NCBI GenBank assembly: GCA_002862785.1
Contig: PKDZ01000040.1
Location: 61,832-125,831, forward strand
DNA: 64,000 nt
Reading direction: 5' to 3'
DNA from: Flavobacteriales bacterium
GTDB lineage: Bacteria > Bacteroidota > Bacteroidia > Flavobacteriales_D > Sanyastnellaceae
Position numbers and translations under genes: made by a program. Positions 50,850-59,422 of the stretch are shown here, in pieces; the stretch's first letter is position 1, and each line of letters begins with the position of its first letter. The notes beneath the pieces are model-generated. The model had not been told where the DNA came from. It saw only the letters and a list, made by a program, of their open reading frames with translations, and ran no database searches.

Positions 50850-51651
50850 ACAACCCGCCCTTCAACTCGGCCTCTGGCAGGTCCTGGACATCGTTGCGGT
50901 GGCCCTCATTCTCTATCAGCTCTATCGGCTGACGCGCGGCACGGCGGCGATCCGAATCTTCCTCGGCATCCTCGCCATTTATCTGGTCTACCAGATTGTG
51001 GATGCCCTCCAGATGCGGATGCTGGCGGAGATTCTGGGCCAGTTCATCGGTGTCGGGGTCATCGCCCTGCTCATCGTGTTCCAGCAGGAATTGCGGCAGT
51101 TTCTGCTCCTCATCGGCAATCGGCAGTTCGTCCGCTCGGCCCCGCCGTGGCTGCAAAAGTGGTTTGGCCGGAACGGCGACGGTCGCGGCATGGCCTCGCA
51201 ATGGACCGAATTGAGGTTGGGACTCGAGGAGTGCCGGCGCAGGCGGCTCGGCGCTTTGGTCGTCATCCCGCGGGAGGCAGACCCCGGTCCTGTGGCCACC
51301 GGGTGGGTGCCCATCGACGCCCAGATCTCAGCGGGCCTGATCGTGTCCCTGTTTGAAAAAGCCAGCCCTCTTCACGACGGGGCCGCGTGCATCGACCGCC
51401 TCCGGGTCCGTTGGGCGGCCGGCATCCTGCCCGTCTCAGGACGGATGGACCTGCCTGCGCAATGCGGCACCCGCCACCGCGCAGCCGTCGGCATTTCCGA
51501 GCAGACCGACGCCCTCGTCCTCGTGGTCAGCGAAGAGACGGGAGCCCTGTCCATCGCAGAAGAAGGACGGCTGCAGCTCGGTGTGCGGTTCGAGATGTTG
51601 GAAAGCCGGCTTGACGCCGCCTTCTCATCCGGCGACTCCACTCAGAACTGA
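50842..51651 (+). CDS. cdaA: Diadenylate cyclase CdaA (c-di-AMP synthase)
   Basis: A 269-residue membrane-bound DAC protein. Three N-terminal TM helices (WQVLDIVAVALILYQLYRL, IFLGILAIYLVYQIV, GVGVIALLIVFQQEL) precede the DisA_N cyclase domain with the catalytic DGA in SPLHDGAACIDRLRV and RHR in CGTRHRAAVGISEQTDALVLVVSEETG. It makes c-di-AMP from two ATP, a second messenger for osmotic and potassium control. ATG 50842 lies inside the folP 3' end (8-nt overlap). The usual regulators cdaR and glmM are not adjacent. Confidence 0.96.
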   Translation: MIEQPALQLGLWQVLDIVAVALILYQLYRLTRGTAAIRIFLGILAIYLVYQIVDALQMRMLAEILGQFIGVGVIALLIVFQQELRQFLLLIGNRQFVRSAPPWLQKWFGRNGDGRGMASQWTELRLGLEECRRRRLGALVVIPREADPGPVATGWVPIDAQISAGLIVSLFEKASPLHDGAACIDRLRVRWAAGILPVSGRMDLPAQCGTRHRAAVGISEQTDALVLVVSEETGALSIAEEGRLQLGVRFEMLESRLDAAFSSGDSTQN

Positions 51652-51660
51652 GAGGCGCAA

Positions 51661-53088
51661 TCAGCGGACGAGGAAGGCCTCGGAGGCTCCCCAATCCGTC
51701 TTCAGCACGTACGTGCCCGCAGGCCACCCCTCAGTCCTGAAGGTCGACCACCCGTGGGCCTGAAGGGGCCAATCGGCCTGATGGCACCCCATCACATCGT
51801 ACACTTTGCCCATTCCCGACCGAGTGGATTGGAGGCGGACCTTCCCTTCCTGCGGATGCAGGACCACCTCGGGCTCCACGACCGTGGGCTCCGCAACCGC
51901 GTCCACCAGTCCCGAGGGGCGGACCATGAAGAAGTGGCTCTGGGTGCTGATCGCAATGTTGCCACTCTCGAAGTAGGGATAGACGCTCCACGCACCCCCG
52001 CCGGTTCCGACCTGGTCGCTGAAGGGATTGGTGTCGAAGAAGGCCGTCATCTCCAGTGTGGCCGTGGCGGGGTCTACGATGTCCAGCACCTGAATGCCGG
52101 CGAAGTAGTTGGCCGCGTACACCTTGCCCTCATGGTTGTAGAGATTGTGGTCGGTCACCGGGAGCGCCCCCTCGTGGTATCCCACGACGATGGGGCTGTC
52201 CAGGTCCTGCACATCCACCACCCAGGTCCGGGTCAACGGAGCCACGCCGGTCGACTCGTCAATCTCGTCGTTCATGAAGAGGAACCGATGGTCCTCGGAC
52301 AACCAACCCTGATGGGTGTAGACCCACGCCGAATCTGAGACGTTGGCCACGGTGAAGCAGTCCGTCTTGTCCTCCACGTCCACAATGCGAACGCCAGCAT
52401 ATCCACACAGGGCGAAGACCATTTCCCGGCCTACGTAGTCCTCATCGGGCCCGGCATAGACCACGGCCTGCGCATCATGGACATAGAGGGCCTCCCACGA
52501 ACCGGCCAAGGTGGGATTCGACGGATTGCTGACATCCACGATGTGCAGGCCTCCGGAAAAGGTGTCCGTCCCCACGCCATACACGTAGCCGGTCTCGGGG
52601 TTGGCCACCACATTGTGGGCCCGGCCGAAACCGGTGTAGTGGGCAAACATGAGGGGCGCTGTCATCGGCTCCGCATCCGGGATGCCGGACAGGTCAATCA
52701 CTTGCATTCCATGCTCCTGGGCCTCACTCACGATGTAGGCCACGTCGCCGATGACCTTGATGTCACGCCACAAACTGGGAATGGAGGCTGTCGGGACGTC
52801 GGCGAGCATCACGGGATTCACCGGATCGGTGACCTCGATGATGGACGTGCCGTCACTTCTTCCGTACAGGACGAACTCCCGGCCTTCATGGGTCCACCCC
52901 CAGCAGTCGTTTCCATTGCCGGGCGGCACACCTCCCAGCTCTTCGAAACTCCGGACGCACATCAGGTCGAGCCCTTCGCAGGGGTACTGCCCAGCCACAC
53001 CATCCTCACAAGGGGTTTGGGCCCAGGCTGCCCCAGACGCTCCAAGTGCAATGATCAGGAGGGCTTGGGAGAGAAGACGAAACCACAT
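51661..53088 (-). CDS. T9SS-secreted LVIVD-repeat protein (choice-of-anchor B type)
   Basis: A 475-residue secreted protein (signal LLSQALLIIALGASGAAWAQ). The body repeats LVIVD-type beta-propeller blades (TSIIEVTDPVNPVMLADVPT, GMQVIDLSGIP, GGLHIVDVSNPSNPTLAGSW, GVRIVDVEDKTDCFTVANV, GIQVLDIVDPATATLEMTAFFDT), with ETGYVYGVGTD and HNLYNHEGKVYAANYFAGI typical of choice-of-anchor B proteins. The end looks like a T9SS sorting domain (WPAGTYVLKTDWG). Function unknown; often surface exposed. It follows the antitoxin-like gene by 4 nt on the same strand. Confidence 0.88.
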   Translation of the reverse strand: MWFRLLSQALLIIALGASGAAWAQTPCEDGVAGQYPCEGLDLMCVRSFEELGGVPPGNGNDCWGWTHEGREFVLYGRSDGTSIIEVTDPVNPVMLADVPTASIPSLWRDIKVIGDVAYIVSEAQEHGMQVIDLSGIPDAEPMTAPLMFAHYTGFGRAHNVVANPETGYVYGVGTDTFSGGLHIVDVSNPSNPTLAGSWEALYVHDAQAVVYAGPDEDYVGREMVFALCGYAGVRIVDVEDKTDCFTVANVSDSAWVYTHQGWLSEDHRFLFMNDEIDESTGVAPLTRTWVVDVQDLDSPIVVGYHEGALPVTDHNLYNHEGKVYAANYFAGIQVLDIVDPATATLEMTAFFDTNPFSDQVGTGGGAWSVYPYFESGNIAISTQSHFFMVRPSGLVDAVAEPTVVEPEVVLHPQEGKVRLQSTRSGMGKVYDVMGCHQADWPLQAHGWSTFRTEGWPAGTYVLKTDWGASEAFLVR

Positions 53089-53092
53089 GCCC

Positions 53093-53350
53093 TCACCAGT
53101 CGGCAGCACGGCGTTCAAACGTGGCGAGAGGCAGATATTCATTGTGCTCAATGTCGTGTAGGGTATGACGCAGCCGCTCGAGGAAGCGTTGCTTCAAAAC
53201 CGGGGTGCCCGATGGGCGATACCCAATGACCAATTGGCGCGCTCTCGCGGACTCCTTGACGGCTTGGACAGCCGATTCAAGGGCCTCCAGGTCGGCCTCA
53301 TTGTCCACCTGAAGGATGGACCTGACCAACTCCAGTTTCCGGCTTTCCAT
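53093..53350 (-). CDS. Small antitoxin-like protein, no toxin partner visible
   Basis: An 85-residue soluble protein, MESRKLELVRSILQVDNEADLEALESAVQAVKES...RFLERLRHTLHDIEHNEYLPLATFERRAADW. It resembles the short helical antitoxin-type proteins paired with RelE-type toxins in Bacteroidota (N-terminal helix ILQxxxExxLxALE, then a helix with DIExNEYLPL). No toxin ORF lies on either side: neighbours are the DPP III gene upstream (18 nt) and the LVIVD protein downstream. The start is ATG 53350; ORFs nearby are shadows. Role unknown. Confidence 0.6.
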   Translation of the reverse strand: MESRKLELVRSILQVDNEADLEALESAVQAVKESARARQLVIGYRPSGTPVLKQRFLERLRHTLHDIEHNEYLPLATFERRAADW

Positions 53351-53368
53351 GTTGTGATGCAGGACCGC

Positions 53369-55450
53369 TCAGTTGACCCGAGGAAGGTGACCGTAGGCGG
53401 CACCATAGCCGAGCATCTGTTCAGTGAAATCCGCCGGGTAGGACAGTTCCACATTGACCAGGGCGCCGGACTCGTCCAGCGTTGGCATGAGCTCGGGGTT
53501 GATGAACCCGCCGTATGGCGCGATGCCCAGGGCTTCGGCGCGATCCAGGACTTGCTGATGGACGACCGGGTCGACCTTGACGCCATAGCCTTCGACGAGG
53601 GCCTTGGCCGCCTCGTAGTCGCCCTGGGACTTGATGCGCTGGACCTCCCGCAGCAGCTCACCGCACAACTCCCGCACACGGTCATAGTCCACGATGTTGT
53701 AGTACGTCTTTCCTTCCTTGTTGATTTCGCGGATGCTGTTGTCCGCTGCGGCCCGTTCCACCACCCAGTGGCTCACCCACGCACGGTTGCGCATGTGGGC
53801 CTCCTCGATGTCGTCTCCCACGGCAAGGCGGCGGAGCTGCATCAGCATGCCGTTCCGGATGTAACTGTCGTATTCGCAACGCCCAGTTTCCAGGTTCTTG
53901 ACCAGGCCGAGCTCGATGAGCTTCTCGTCGAGCATGAAGTACAGCGCGACGAGGTCGGCCCGCCCCTCCTCGAGGGTGCTGGCGTACTCCTTGATGGTGC
54001 TGGCGGGCTCAGCCACCCCAGGCTCCAGCTGGCCGCTGGCGTGTCCGATGACCTCATGGAACGCCGTGTGGATCTTTCCGGCGAGGGTCCCATGGGACTT
54101 GGCGCGGCGCTTCTCCACCTCATCGAAGGCAAACTCATCGGTGAGGCCACCGCCGCCGGCATTGTCATAGGCGTCGATGATGTTGCCGAGGCTCACGCTC
54201 TTGGATCCGTGCAGGGTGCGAATCCAGTTGGCGTTGGGTAAGTTGACGCCAATGGGCGTGCTCGGTGAGGCGTCACCAGCTTCTCCCACCACGTTCACCA
54301 CGTTGTAGGTGATGCCCACGACCTCCTTCTTCTTGTGCTCGTCCATGAACGGCATGTGGTCCTCAAACCATTGGGCGTTGTCCATCATGACGGCCATGCG
54401 CTCGGACGCTTCGAAGTCCTTGATTTGGACAATGGTCTCGTAGCTCCCCGTGTACCCCAGCGGGTCGTTGTAGACCTCCACGAAGCCGTTGATGTAGTCG
54501 ATGTCGCCTTCGGTGTCCTTGACCCAATTGATGTTGTAGAGGCTCCACTTCTCGAGGTCGCCCGTGCGGTAATAATCGACCAGGTGTCGAAGGGCTGCGG
54601 CCTGCTTGTCGTTCTCAGCGTATTGCTGGGCCTGTTCGAGCCAATAGCACACCTGCTCGAGGGCGGGGCCATACAGTCCGCCCACCTTGTAAGTCTCTTC
54701 GACGACGTTGCCGTCGGCATCTTTTACCAAGCGGCTGTTGAGCCCCTTCTCCACGGGCTTGTTGCGGTCGAGCTCATACGCATCGAAATAGGCCTGCGCC
54801 TCAGCCGTGGTCATGTTCGGCCCATAGAAGTTCACTGCGCTCGCCTCAACCAGTCCCTTCTCGGCGTCGAGCTCCACCTTTTTGGCTTCGCGGGTGGGGT
54901 CGTAGAGGGCGTCAAGGGCCTCGACCAGATCCGCCTCCAGGGCCACACCGCTCTCGGTCACGACATGCTCGAAATAAGCCCGCCCGCATTCCGGCGTAAT
55001 CTTGGCGTTGGAGTAATGGTGGTGGATGCCATTCGAGAACCACACCCGCTTGGCGAAGGTGTGGAACCGCTGCCACCCCGTGGTGCTGCGGTCCCCGGAG
55101 AAGTTGCGGTGGGCCTCATCAATCATGTGACGCACACGGAGGTTGTATCGGTTGTTCTGGTCGTACATCATGTCCCGTCCGCTGAGTCCCGCCTGCGTTA
55201 GGCAGTAAGCCAGCTTGCGCTGGTCTTGACTCAATTGGTTCCACCCAGGAACCTGATACCGGATCATCTTGAGATCGGCGAACTGCTCGGTCTTCCAGAC
55301 AAAACCATTGGCGTCCGCTTCCCCGGCTGTGGATTCGATGGCCTCCGCTGGTTGTCCATCCTCCCCGAGGTCCGGGCCGGTGGCGCACCCTGCGGCCAGG
55401 GTGATCAGAATGAAAAATGGGAGGACGCGGGCAAAAAAGGCACCTGCCAT
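53369..55450 (-). CDS. Dipeptidyl-peptidase III (M49) lipoprotein
   Basis: About 693 residues, an M49 zinc peptidase. The catalytic HEXXGH appears as HTAFHEVIGHASGQLE and the second zinc motif as EEGRADLVALYF (EExRAD). Signal MAGAFFARVLPFFILITLAAGC has a lipobox, so it is anchored in the envelope. Family enzymes cleave dipeptides from N-termini; bacterial forms also carry the HEXXGH seen here. ATG 55468 (MHNNSHMAGAFF) is an alternative start. The gene is followed on the same strand by the antitoxin-like gene and is divergent from the LptF/G-like gene. Confidence 0.9.
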   Translation of the reverse strand: MAGAFFARVLPFFILITLAAGCATGPDLGEDGQPAEAIESTAGEADANGFVWKTEQFADLKMIRYQVPGWNQLSQDQRKLAYCLTQAGLSGRDMMYDQNNRYNLRVRHMIDEAHRNFSGDRSTTGWQRFHTFAKRVWFSNGIHHHYSNAKITPECGRAYFEHVVTESGVALEADLVEALDALYDPTREAKKVELDAEKGLVEASAVNFYGPNMTTAEAQAYFDAYELDRNKPVEKGLNSRLVKDADGNVVEETYKVGGLYGPALEQVCYWLEQAQQYAENDKQAAALRHLVDYYRTGDLEKWSLYNINWVKDTEGDIDYINGFVEVYNDPLGYTGSYETIVQIKDFEASERMAVMMDNAQWFEDHMPFMDEHKKKEVVGITYNVVNVVGEAGDASPSTPIGVNLPNANWIRTLHGSKSVSLGNIIDAYDNAGGGGLTDEFAFDEVEKRRAKSHGTLAGKIHTAFHEVIGHASGQLEPGVAEPASTIKEYASTLEEGRADLVALYFMLDEKLIELGLVKNLETGRCEYDSYIRNGMLMQLRRLAVGDDIEEAHMRNRAWVSHWVVERAAADNSIREINKEGKTYYNIVDYDRVRELCGELLREVQRIKSQGDYEAAKALVEGYGVKVDPVVHQQVLDRAEALGIAPYGGFINPELMPTLDESGALVNVELSYPADFTEQMLGYGAAYGHLPRVN

Positions 55451-55546
55451 GTGGGAATTGTTGTGCATCAGTCGGCGATTCGAGGCCGAAAAATAGACAA
55501 TCTTGCACCTCCCCTGTCCGTTGAGACGGTCCAAGACGACGCTTCC

Positions 55547-56950
55547 GTGAAACGCACCACGCGCCTGCTGCTCCGGTCCTTCATCGGACCCTTCATGATC
55601 ACGTTCCTGGTCGCGTTGTTCTTTCTCGACATGCAGTTCCTCTGGGTCTATGCCGACGAGATGATTGGCAAAGGCCTGAGCGTTTTCGTTGTCCTCGAGC
55701 TGCTCTTGTATGCTTCCGCCCGGCTCGTCAACCTCGCGCTCCCACTCGCCATTCTCATGAGCAGCATCATGACGTTGGGGAGCCTGGCCGAACACGAGGA
55801 ACTGACCGCCCTGAAATCATCGGGCATGCGCCTCGGCCGCATCCTTCGGCCGCTGCTGGTGACGATGGTGCTCGTGGCGGGCGGGGCCCTGCTCTTCGCC
55901 AACTACGCCTGGCCGGTGGCCAACCTCAAATTCAGGACCCTCCTATACAGCGTGACGCGCAAGAAGCCGACGCTGAATCTCGAGGATGGGGTGTTCTACA
56001 ACGGCATCGAGGGCCATGCCATTCGCGCAGCCAAGGTGGACAAGGAAACCGGCAGGCTGGAAGACATCCTCATCCACCAGCATGGCGGCGGGCGGGATGG
56101 GGCCGGGCTCGTGATTCGTGCCACCGAGGGCACGATGAAGACCTCTCGGACTGGGCGCTTCTTGCACTTCGACCTTCGAGATGGCACAAGCCATGAGGAG
56201 CGACTGGAACCTGGCGTGCGCCAACGCGAGCGCATCTATCCTCACATGATCACCGCATTCGATCGGCAACAGATGCGCATCGACTTGAGCAGCCTGGATT
56301 TCGCCAAAGCCGACGAGGCCCTGTTCAAGCGTGCCTATGAAATGATGAGCTTGGGCCAGCTGTCCTTGGCCATCGACTCCATCGAGGGGCAGCGCCGCCA
56401 CGCAGCCGATGCAATGCGGGACTTCGGACAGCGCAACCTAAACCGGAGAACGCTGGATGCGTCGGCCGTGCTTCCCGCCGACACCGGGGCCGTGCACCGC
56501 GACTGGCTCGCCCGCCTGGGTCCTTCCGCAGAACGCCGCGTATTCGATGCCGCCAAGGACATGGTCCGGAACACCACCCAGACGGCGCGGAATCAGATTG
56601 ATGAGCGCAACGCCAAGCGAACGCTCGCCGACCGTCATGCCATTGAATGGCACCGCAAACTGTTCCTCGCCTTCGCCTGCATCCTGCTCTTCCTCATTGG
56701 CGCCCCGCTCGGCGCCATCATCCGAAAAGGAGGACTCGGACTGCCCACCGTGTTGGCCATCCTGCTCTTTGTGGTGTACTACGTCGTGACCATCATGGGC
56801 GAACGCATGGTCCGCAGCGGGGCCCTCTCTCCTGCGCTCGGCATGTGGCTCGGCACTCTCCTCATGGTCCCCGCCGCCCTGTTCCTCAATTGGCGGGCCG
56901 CGAGAGAGAGCACCTGGTCCCCGTTTTCCCGCCTCCGGGCCAGCCGGTAA
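55547..56950 (+). CDS. LptF/LptG-family permease (YjgP/YjgQ)
   Basis: About 467 residues with the YjgP/YjgQ architecture: two N-terminal helix pairs (FIGPFMITFLVALFFLDMQFLWVYADEMIGKG, LLYASARLVNLALPLAILMSSIMTLGSLAEHEELTALKSSGM), a central periplasmic domain (KFRTLLYSVTRKKPTLNLEDGVFYNGIEGHAIRAAKVD) and C-terminal helices (FACILLFLIGAPLGAIIRKGGLGLPTVLAILLFVVYYVVTIMGERM). Family members export LPS from the inner membrane with LptBC. I took GTG 55547 (MKRTTRLLLRSFIG); the upstream ORF-track extension overlaps the promoter region and is rejected. The TAA stop forms part of the next -7 element. Confidence 0.9.
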   Translation: MKRTTRLLLRSFIGPFMITFLVALFFLDMQFLWVYADEMIGKGLSVFVVLELLLYASARLVNLALPLAILMSSIMTLGSLAEHEELTALKSSGMRLGRILRPLLVTMVLVAGGALLFANYAWPVANLKFRTLLYSVTRKKPTLNLEDGVFYNGIEGHAIRAAKVDKETGRLEDILIHQHGGGRDGAGLVIRATEGTMKTSRTGRFLHFDLRDGTSHEERLEPGVRQRERIYPHMITAFDRQQMRIDLSSLDFAKADEALFKRAYEMMSLGQLSLAIDSIEGQRRHAADAMRDFGQRNLNRRTLDASAVLPADTGAVHRDWLARLGPSAERRVFDAAKDMVRNTTQTARNQIDERNAKRTLADRHAIEWHRKLFLAFACILLFLIGAPLGAIIRKGGLGLPTVLAILLFVVYYVVTIMGERMVRSGALSPALGMWLGTLLMVPAALFLNWRAARESTWSPFSRLRASR

Positions 56951-56955
56951 CTTGA
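56948..56955 (+). promoter_or_regulatory. -7 element TAACTTGA overlapping the upstream stop codon
   Basis: TAACTTGA resembles TAnnTTTG; its TAA is the stop of the LptF/G-like gene and it ends 8 nt before ATG 56964. Confidence 0.45.
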
Positions 56956-56963
56956 CGGACCGA

Positions 56964-58178
56964 ATGCGCATTCTCCAACTGTGCCACAAGCCGCCCCGGC
57001 CCTCCATTGACGGGGGGTGCCTGGCGATGGACGCCATGACCCACGGATTTCTGGAGAATGGGGCCAACGTCAAGGTGCTGACCGCGGCGACGCACAAGCA
57101 CCCGATCCTCATGGACACCCTCGGAGAGCGCTATCTCCATTCCACCGATTTGGAAGCGGTCGCCATCGAGACCCGACTGGACGTGCGTGATGCATACGTG
57201 GCCCTCATGAATGGCGAGTCGTACAACATCTCGAGGTTCTATGCCCACCACTACGCGATGGTGGTCAAGCAAGCCCTGTCGAAGAGACGCTACCACGTCG
57301 TTCACCTCGAAAGCCTCTACACCACGCCTTACATCGACATCATTCGGCAATACGCGCCCAACGCCTTGATTTCCCTGAGGAGCCACAACCACGAATACCA
57401 GATCTGGGAACAGCGGTGGAAGGCGAGTCGCAATCCGTTCTACCGCGTCATCCTCCGCCACTTGAGCAAGACCCTCGAGCGGTACGAAAAGGAGGCGATC
57501 GAAAAAGTGGATGCCGTGGTGTCCATCAGCGACAGGGAGGCGCAGGGCTATCGCGACTGGGGGTATTCCGGACCAATCCACGTGGCCGGCTTTGGCATTG
57601 ACACCTCAGCCCTTACCCAAGACCACGACCTCCGTCCTTCGCGCGCATCCGGTCCGGTCCGGATGTTTCACTTGGGCGCCATGGACTGGGGTCCGAACCG
57701 AGAAGGAGTGGACTGGTTTCTGAACTCGGTCTGGCCTTCCGTCGTGGCCCGCCATCCCGATACCGAATTCCACCTTGCCGGCAAAGGGCTCGACCCCACA
57801 TGGCATTCTGACATTCCCGGTGTCGTCAACCATGGCGAGGTGCCGGATGCCGAGGCCTTCTGTGCCCAATTCGATCTCCTCGTCGTCCCGCTGCTTCGGG
57901 GAGCCGGCATCCGCGTGAAAATCGTGGAGGCCATGGCCAAAGGGATTCCTGTGGCCACGACGGGCAAGGGCGTGGCGGGACTCGATCTCGAAGATCGACA
58001 GTGCATCGCACACGGCCCCCCAGAGCAGTTGGGTGACCTTCTCGATGGAATCCTGAATCAGCCGGAGCAGCTCCGCACCATGGCCGAACGTTCCCGGGAA
58101 ATCGCCTTGGAGCGGTTCGACCGGAAGCGCATCGGACGGGAGCTCATGCTGTTCTACGATGCCCATGCCCAACTCTGA
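56964..58178 (+). CDS. GT4-like glycosyltransferase 1
   Basis: A 404-residue GT-B glycosyltransferase. N-terminal CHKPPRPSIDGGCLAMDAMTHGFLENGANVKVLTAAT is the acceptor domain; the C-terminal donor domain has VRMFHLGAMDWGPNREGVDWFLNSV, EFHLAGKGLDPTW, VPLLRGAGIRVKIVEAMAKGIPVATTGKGVAGLD, with a conserved Glu in KIVEAMAKG of the GT4 type. It sits behind the LptF/G-like permease and overlaps a second glycosyltransferase by 20 nt, so LPS or exopolysaccharide assembly is likely. Sugar specificity unknown. Confidence 0.88.
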   Translation: MRILQLCHKPPRPSIDGGCLAMDAMTHGFLENGANVKVLTAATHKHPILMDTLGERYLHSTDLEAVAIETRLDVRDAYVALMNGESYNISRFYAHHYAMVVKQALSKRRYHVVHLESLYTTPYIDIIRQYAPNALISLRSHNHEYQIWEQRWKASRNPFYRVILRHLSKTLERYEKEAIEKVDAVVSISDREAQGYRDWGYSGPIHVAGFGIDTSALTQDHDLRPSRASGPVRMFHLGAMDWGPNREGVDWFLNSVWPSVVARHPDTEFHLAGKGLDPTWHSDIPGVVNHGEVPDAEAFCAQFDLLVVPLLRGAGIRVKIVEAMAKGIPVATTGKGVAGLDLEDRQCIAHGPPEQLGDLLDGILNQPEQLRTMAERSREIALERFDRKRIGRELMLFYDAHAQL

Positions 58179-59400
58179 GCCGAGGAAGCCCCGCGTGGCC
58201 GTGGTGACGCCCCGGTTTCCTTTGCCGCTCAACAAAGGCGACCGGCTGCGCATCCACCATCAGCTGTCCATCCTTCACCGTCACTTCGACATCGACTTGC
58301 ACTGCCTCTCCTTCCGCAAGGTGAGTGATTCGGAACGGGAGTCGATGATGGACCGCTGTGATCACTTGACGGTTTACCACCTCAGCTGGTTCCGAGCCAT
58401 CATCCGGATGATCTGGGCGCCCATGTCGAGACGGCCGTTTCAGGTCCTCCTGTTCACGGAAAAGCGCCTGATCCGGGACATGCGCCAACGGATTCTCCAA
58501 CGCAGCCCCGACGTTTTGCTGGCCCAGATGGTCCGTACGGCCGAATACGTCAAGGATTTCGACGCGGTTCCCCACGTCCTCGACATCATGGACACCCTGC
58601 ATGCTGGCGCAGAGCGCGAGGCCGAGAAGGCGCCTTTTTGGAAACGGCCCTTGCTCCTCGAGGAAGGCCGGCGACTCGTGCGATACGAGCACCGCATGCC
58701 AAATTATTTCGACGCCTGCACCATCATCAGCCGGCAAGACCGCGACCTCCTGCCCCACCCAGACAGGGACGCGGTCGTCATCGTACCGAACGGCGTCAAC
58801 ACCGACTTTTTCGATCCGGACGCCACGGTTCAGCCATTGGACGGGGACTCCGGCCCACTTGATGTGGCGTTTTGCGGCAACCTCGGCTATGCCCCCAACG
58901 TCGTCGCTGCGCGCTACCTCGTCCAGGACATTGCGCCGGCCTTCGAGTCCCTCACAGGCCGCCCGCTGAAGGTGTTGCTCTCCGGAGCCCAACCGGCCCA
59001 AGCGGTCCTGGCCCTGGCCGGACGTCATGTCCGCGTCGCAGCCAATGTTCCGGACATCCGTTCCGCCTATCTCGCCGCCCCTTTGTTCGTCGCCCCGATG
59101 CTGGTGAACACGGGTCTGCAGAACAAACTGCTGGAAGCCATGGCCCTGAGACGGGTCTGCATCACCACACCCCGGGCCTTGTCCGCCATGGGCAAAGACC
59201 CCGGCGCCACCGTCGTCTCCGCCGAAAATCCAGAAGACTTTGCCCTGCAAATCGCCCGCTGGCTGGACGACGAAGGCAGGCGGCGTCACATGGGACGGGA
59301 GGCCAGACGGTGGGTCGCCAGCGCGTTCGATTGGACGACGGCTACGGCAACCTTGGTTGCATTGCTCATGAAACACGCCAAAAAGGGCGCTTCAGCTTGA
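58159..59400 (+). CDS. GT4-like glycosyltransferase 2
   Basis: A 413-residue GT-B glycosyltransferase: KPRVAVVTPRFPLPLNKGDRLRIHHQLSIL opens the N-domain, the acceptor side has VRTAEYVKDFDAVPHVLDIMDTLHAGAEREA, and VVIVPNGVNTDFFDPDA, DVAFCGNLGYAPNVVAARYL, APMLVNTGLQNKLLEAMALRRVCITTPRAL form the donor domain. It overlaps the preceding transferase by 20 nt (or 14 if ATG 58165 is used), showing coupled translation. Closest in style to GT4 enzymes that build cell-surface glycans. Sugar unknown. Confidence 0.88.
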   Translation: MPMPNSEPRKPRVAVVTPRFPLPLNKGDRLRIHHQLSILHRHFDIDLHCLSFRKVSDSERESMMDRCDHLTVYHLSWFRAIIRMIWAPMSRRPFQVLLFTEKRLIRDMRQRILQRSPDVLLAQMVRTAEYVKDFDAVPHVLDIMDTLHAGAEREAEKAPFWKRPLLLEEGRRLVRYEHRMPNYFDACTIISRQDRDLLPHPDRDAVVIVPNGVNTDFFDPDATVQPLDGDSGPLDVAFCGNLGYAPNVVAARYLVQDIAPAFESLTGRPLKVLLSGAQPAQAVLALAGRHVRVAANVPDIRSAYLAAPLFVAPMLVNTGLQNKLLEAMALRRVCITTPRALSAMGKDPGATVVSAENPEDFALQIARWLDDEGRRRHMGREARRWVASAFDWTTATATLVALLMKHAKKGASA

Positions 59401-59410
59401 TTCGACCCCG

Positions 59411-59418
59411 TATTTTTG
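59411..59418 (+). promoter_or_regulatory. Consensus -7 element TATTTTTG, predicted leaderless start
   Basis: Exact TAnnTTTG ending exactly 4 nt before ATG 59423. Confidence 0.7.
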
Positions 59419-59422
59419 GGGC

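Noticed and set aside
55226-55546. ORF-track N-terminal extension of the LptF/G-like gene
   Set aside because: It overlaps the 5' part of the divergent DPP III gene and the promoter region and lacks homology; GTG 55547 gives the family-like start.
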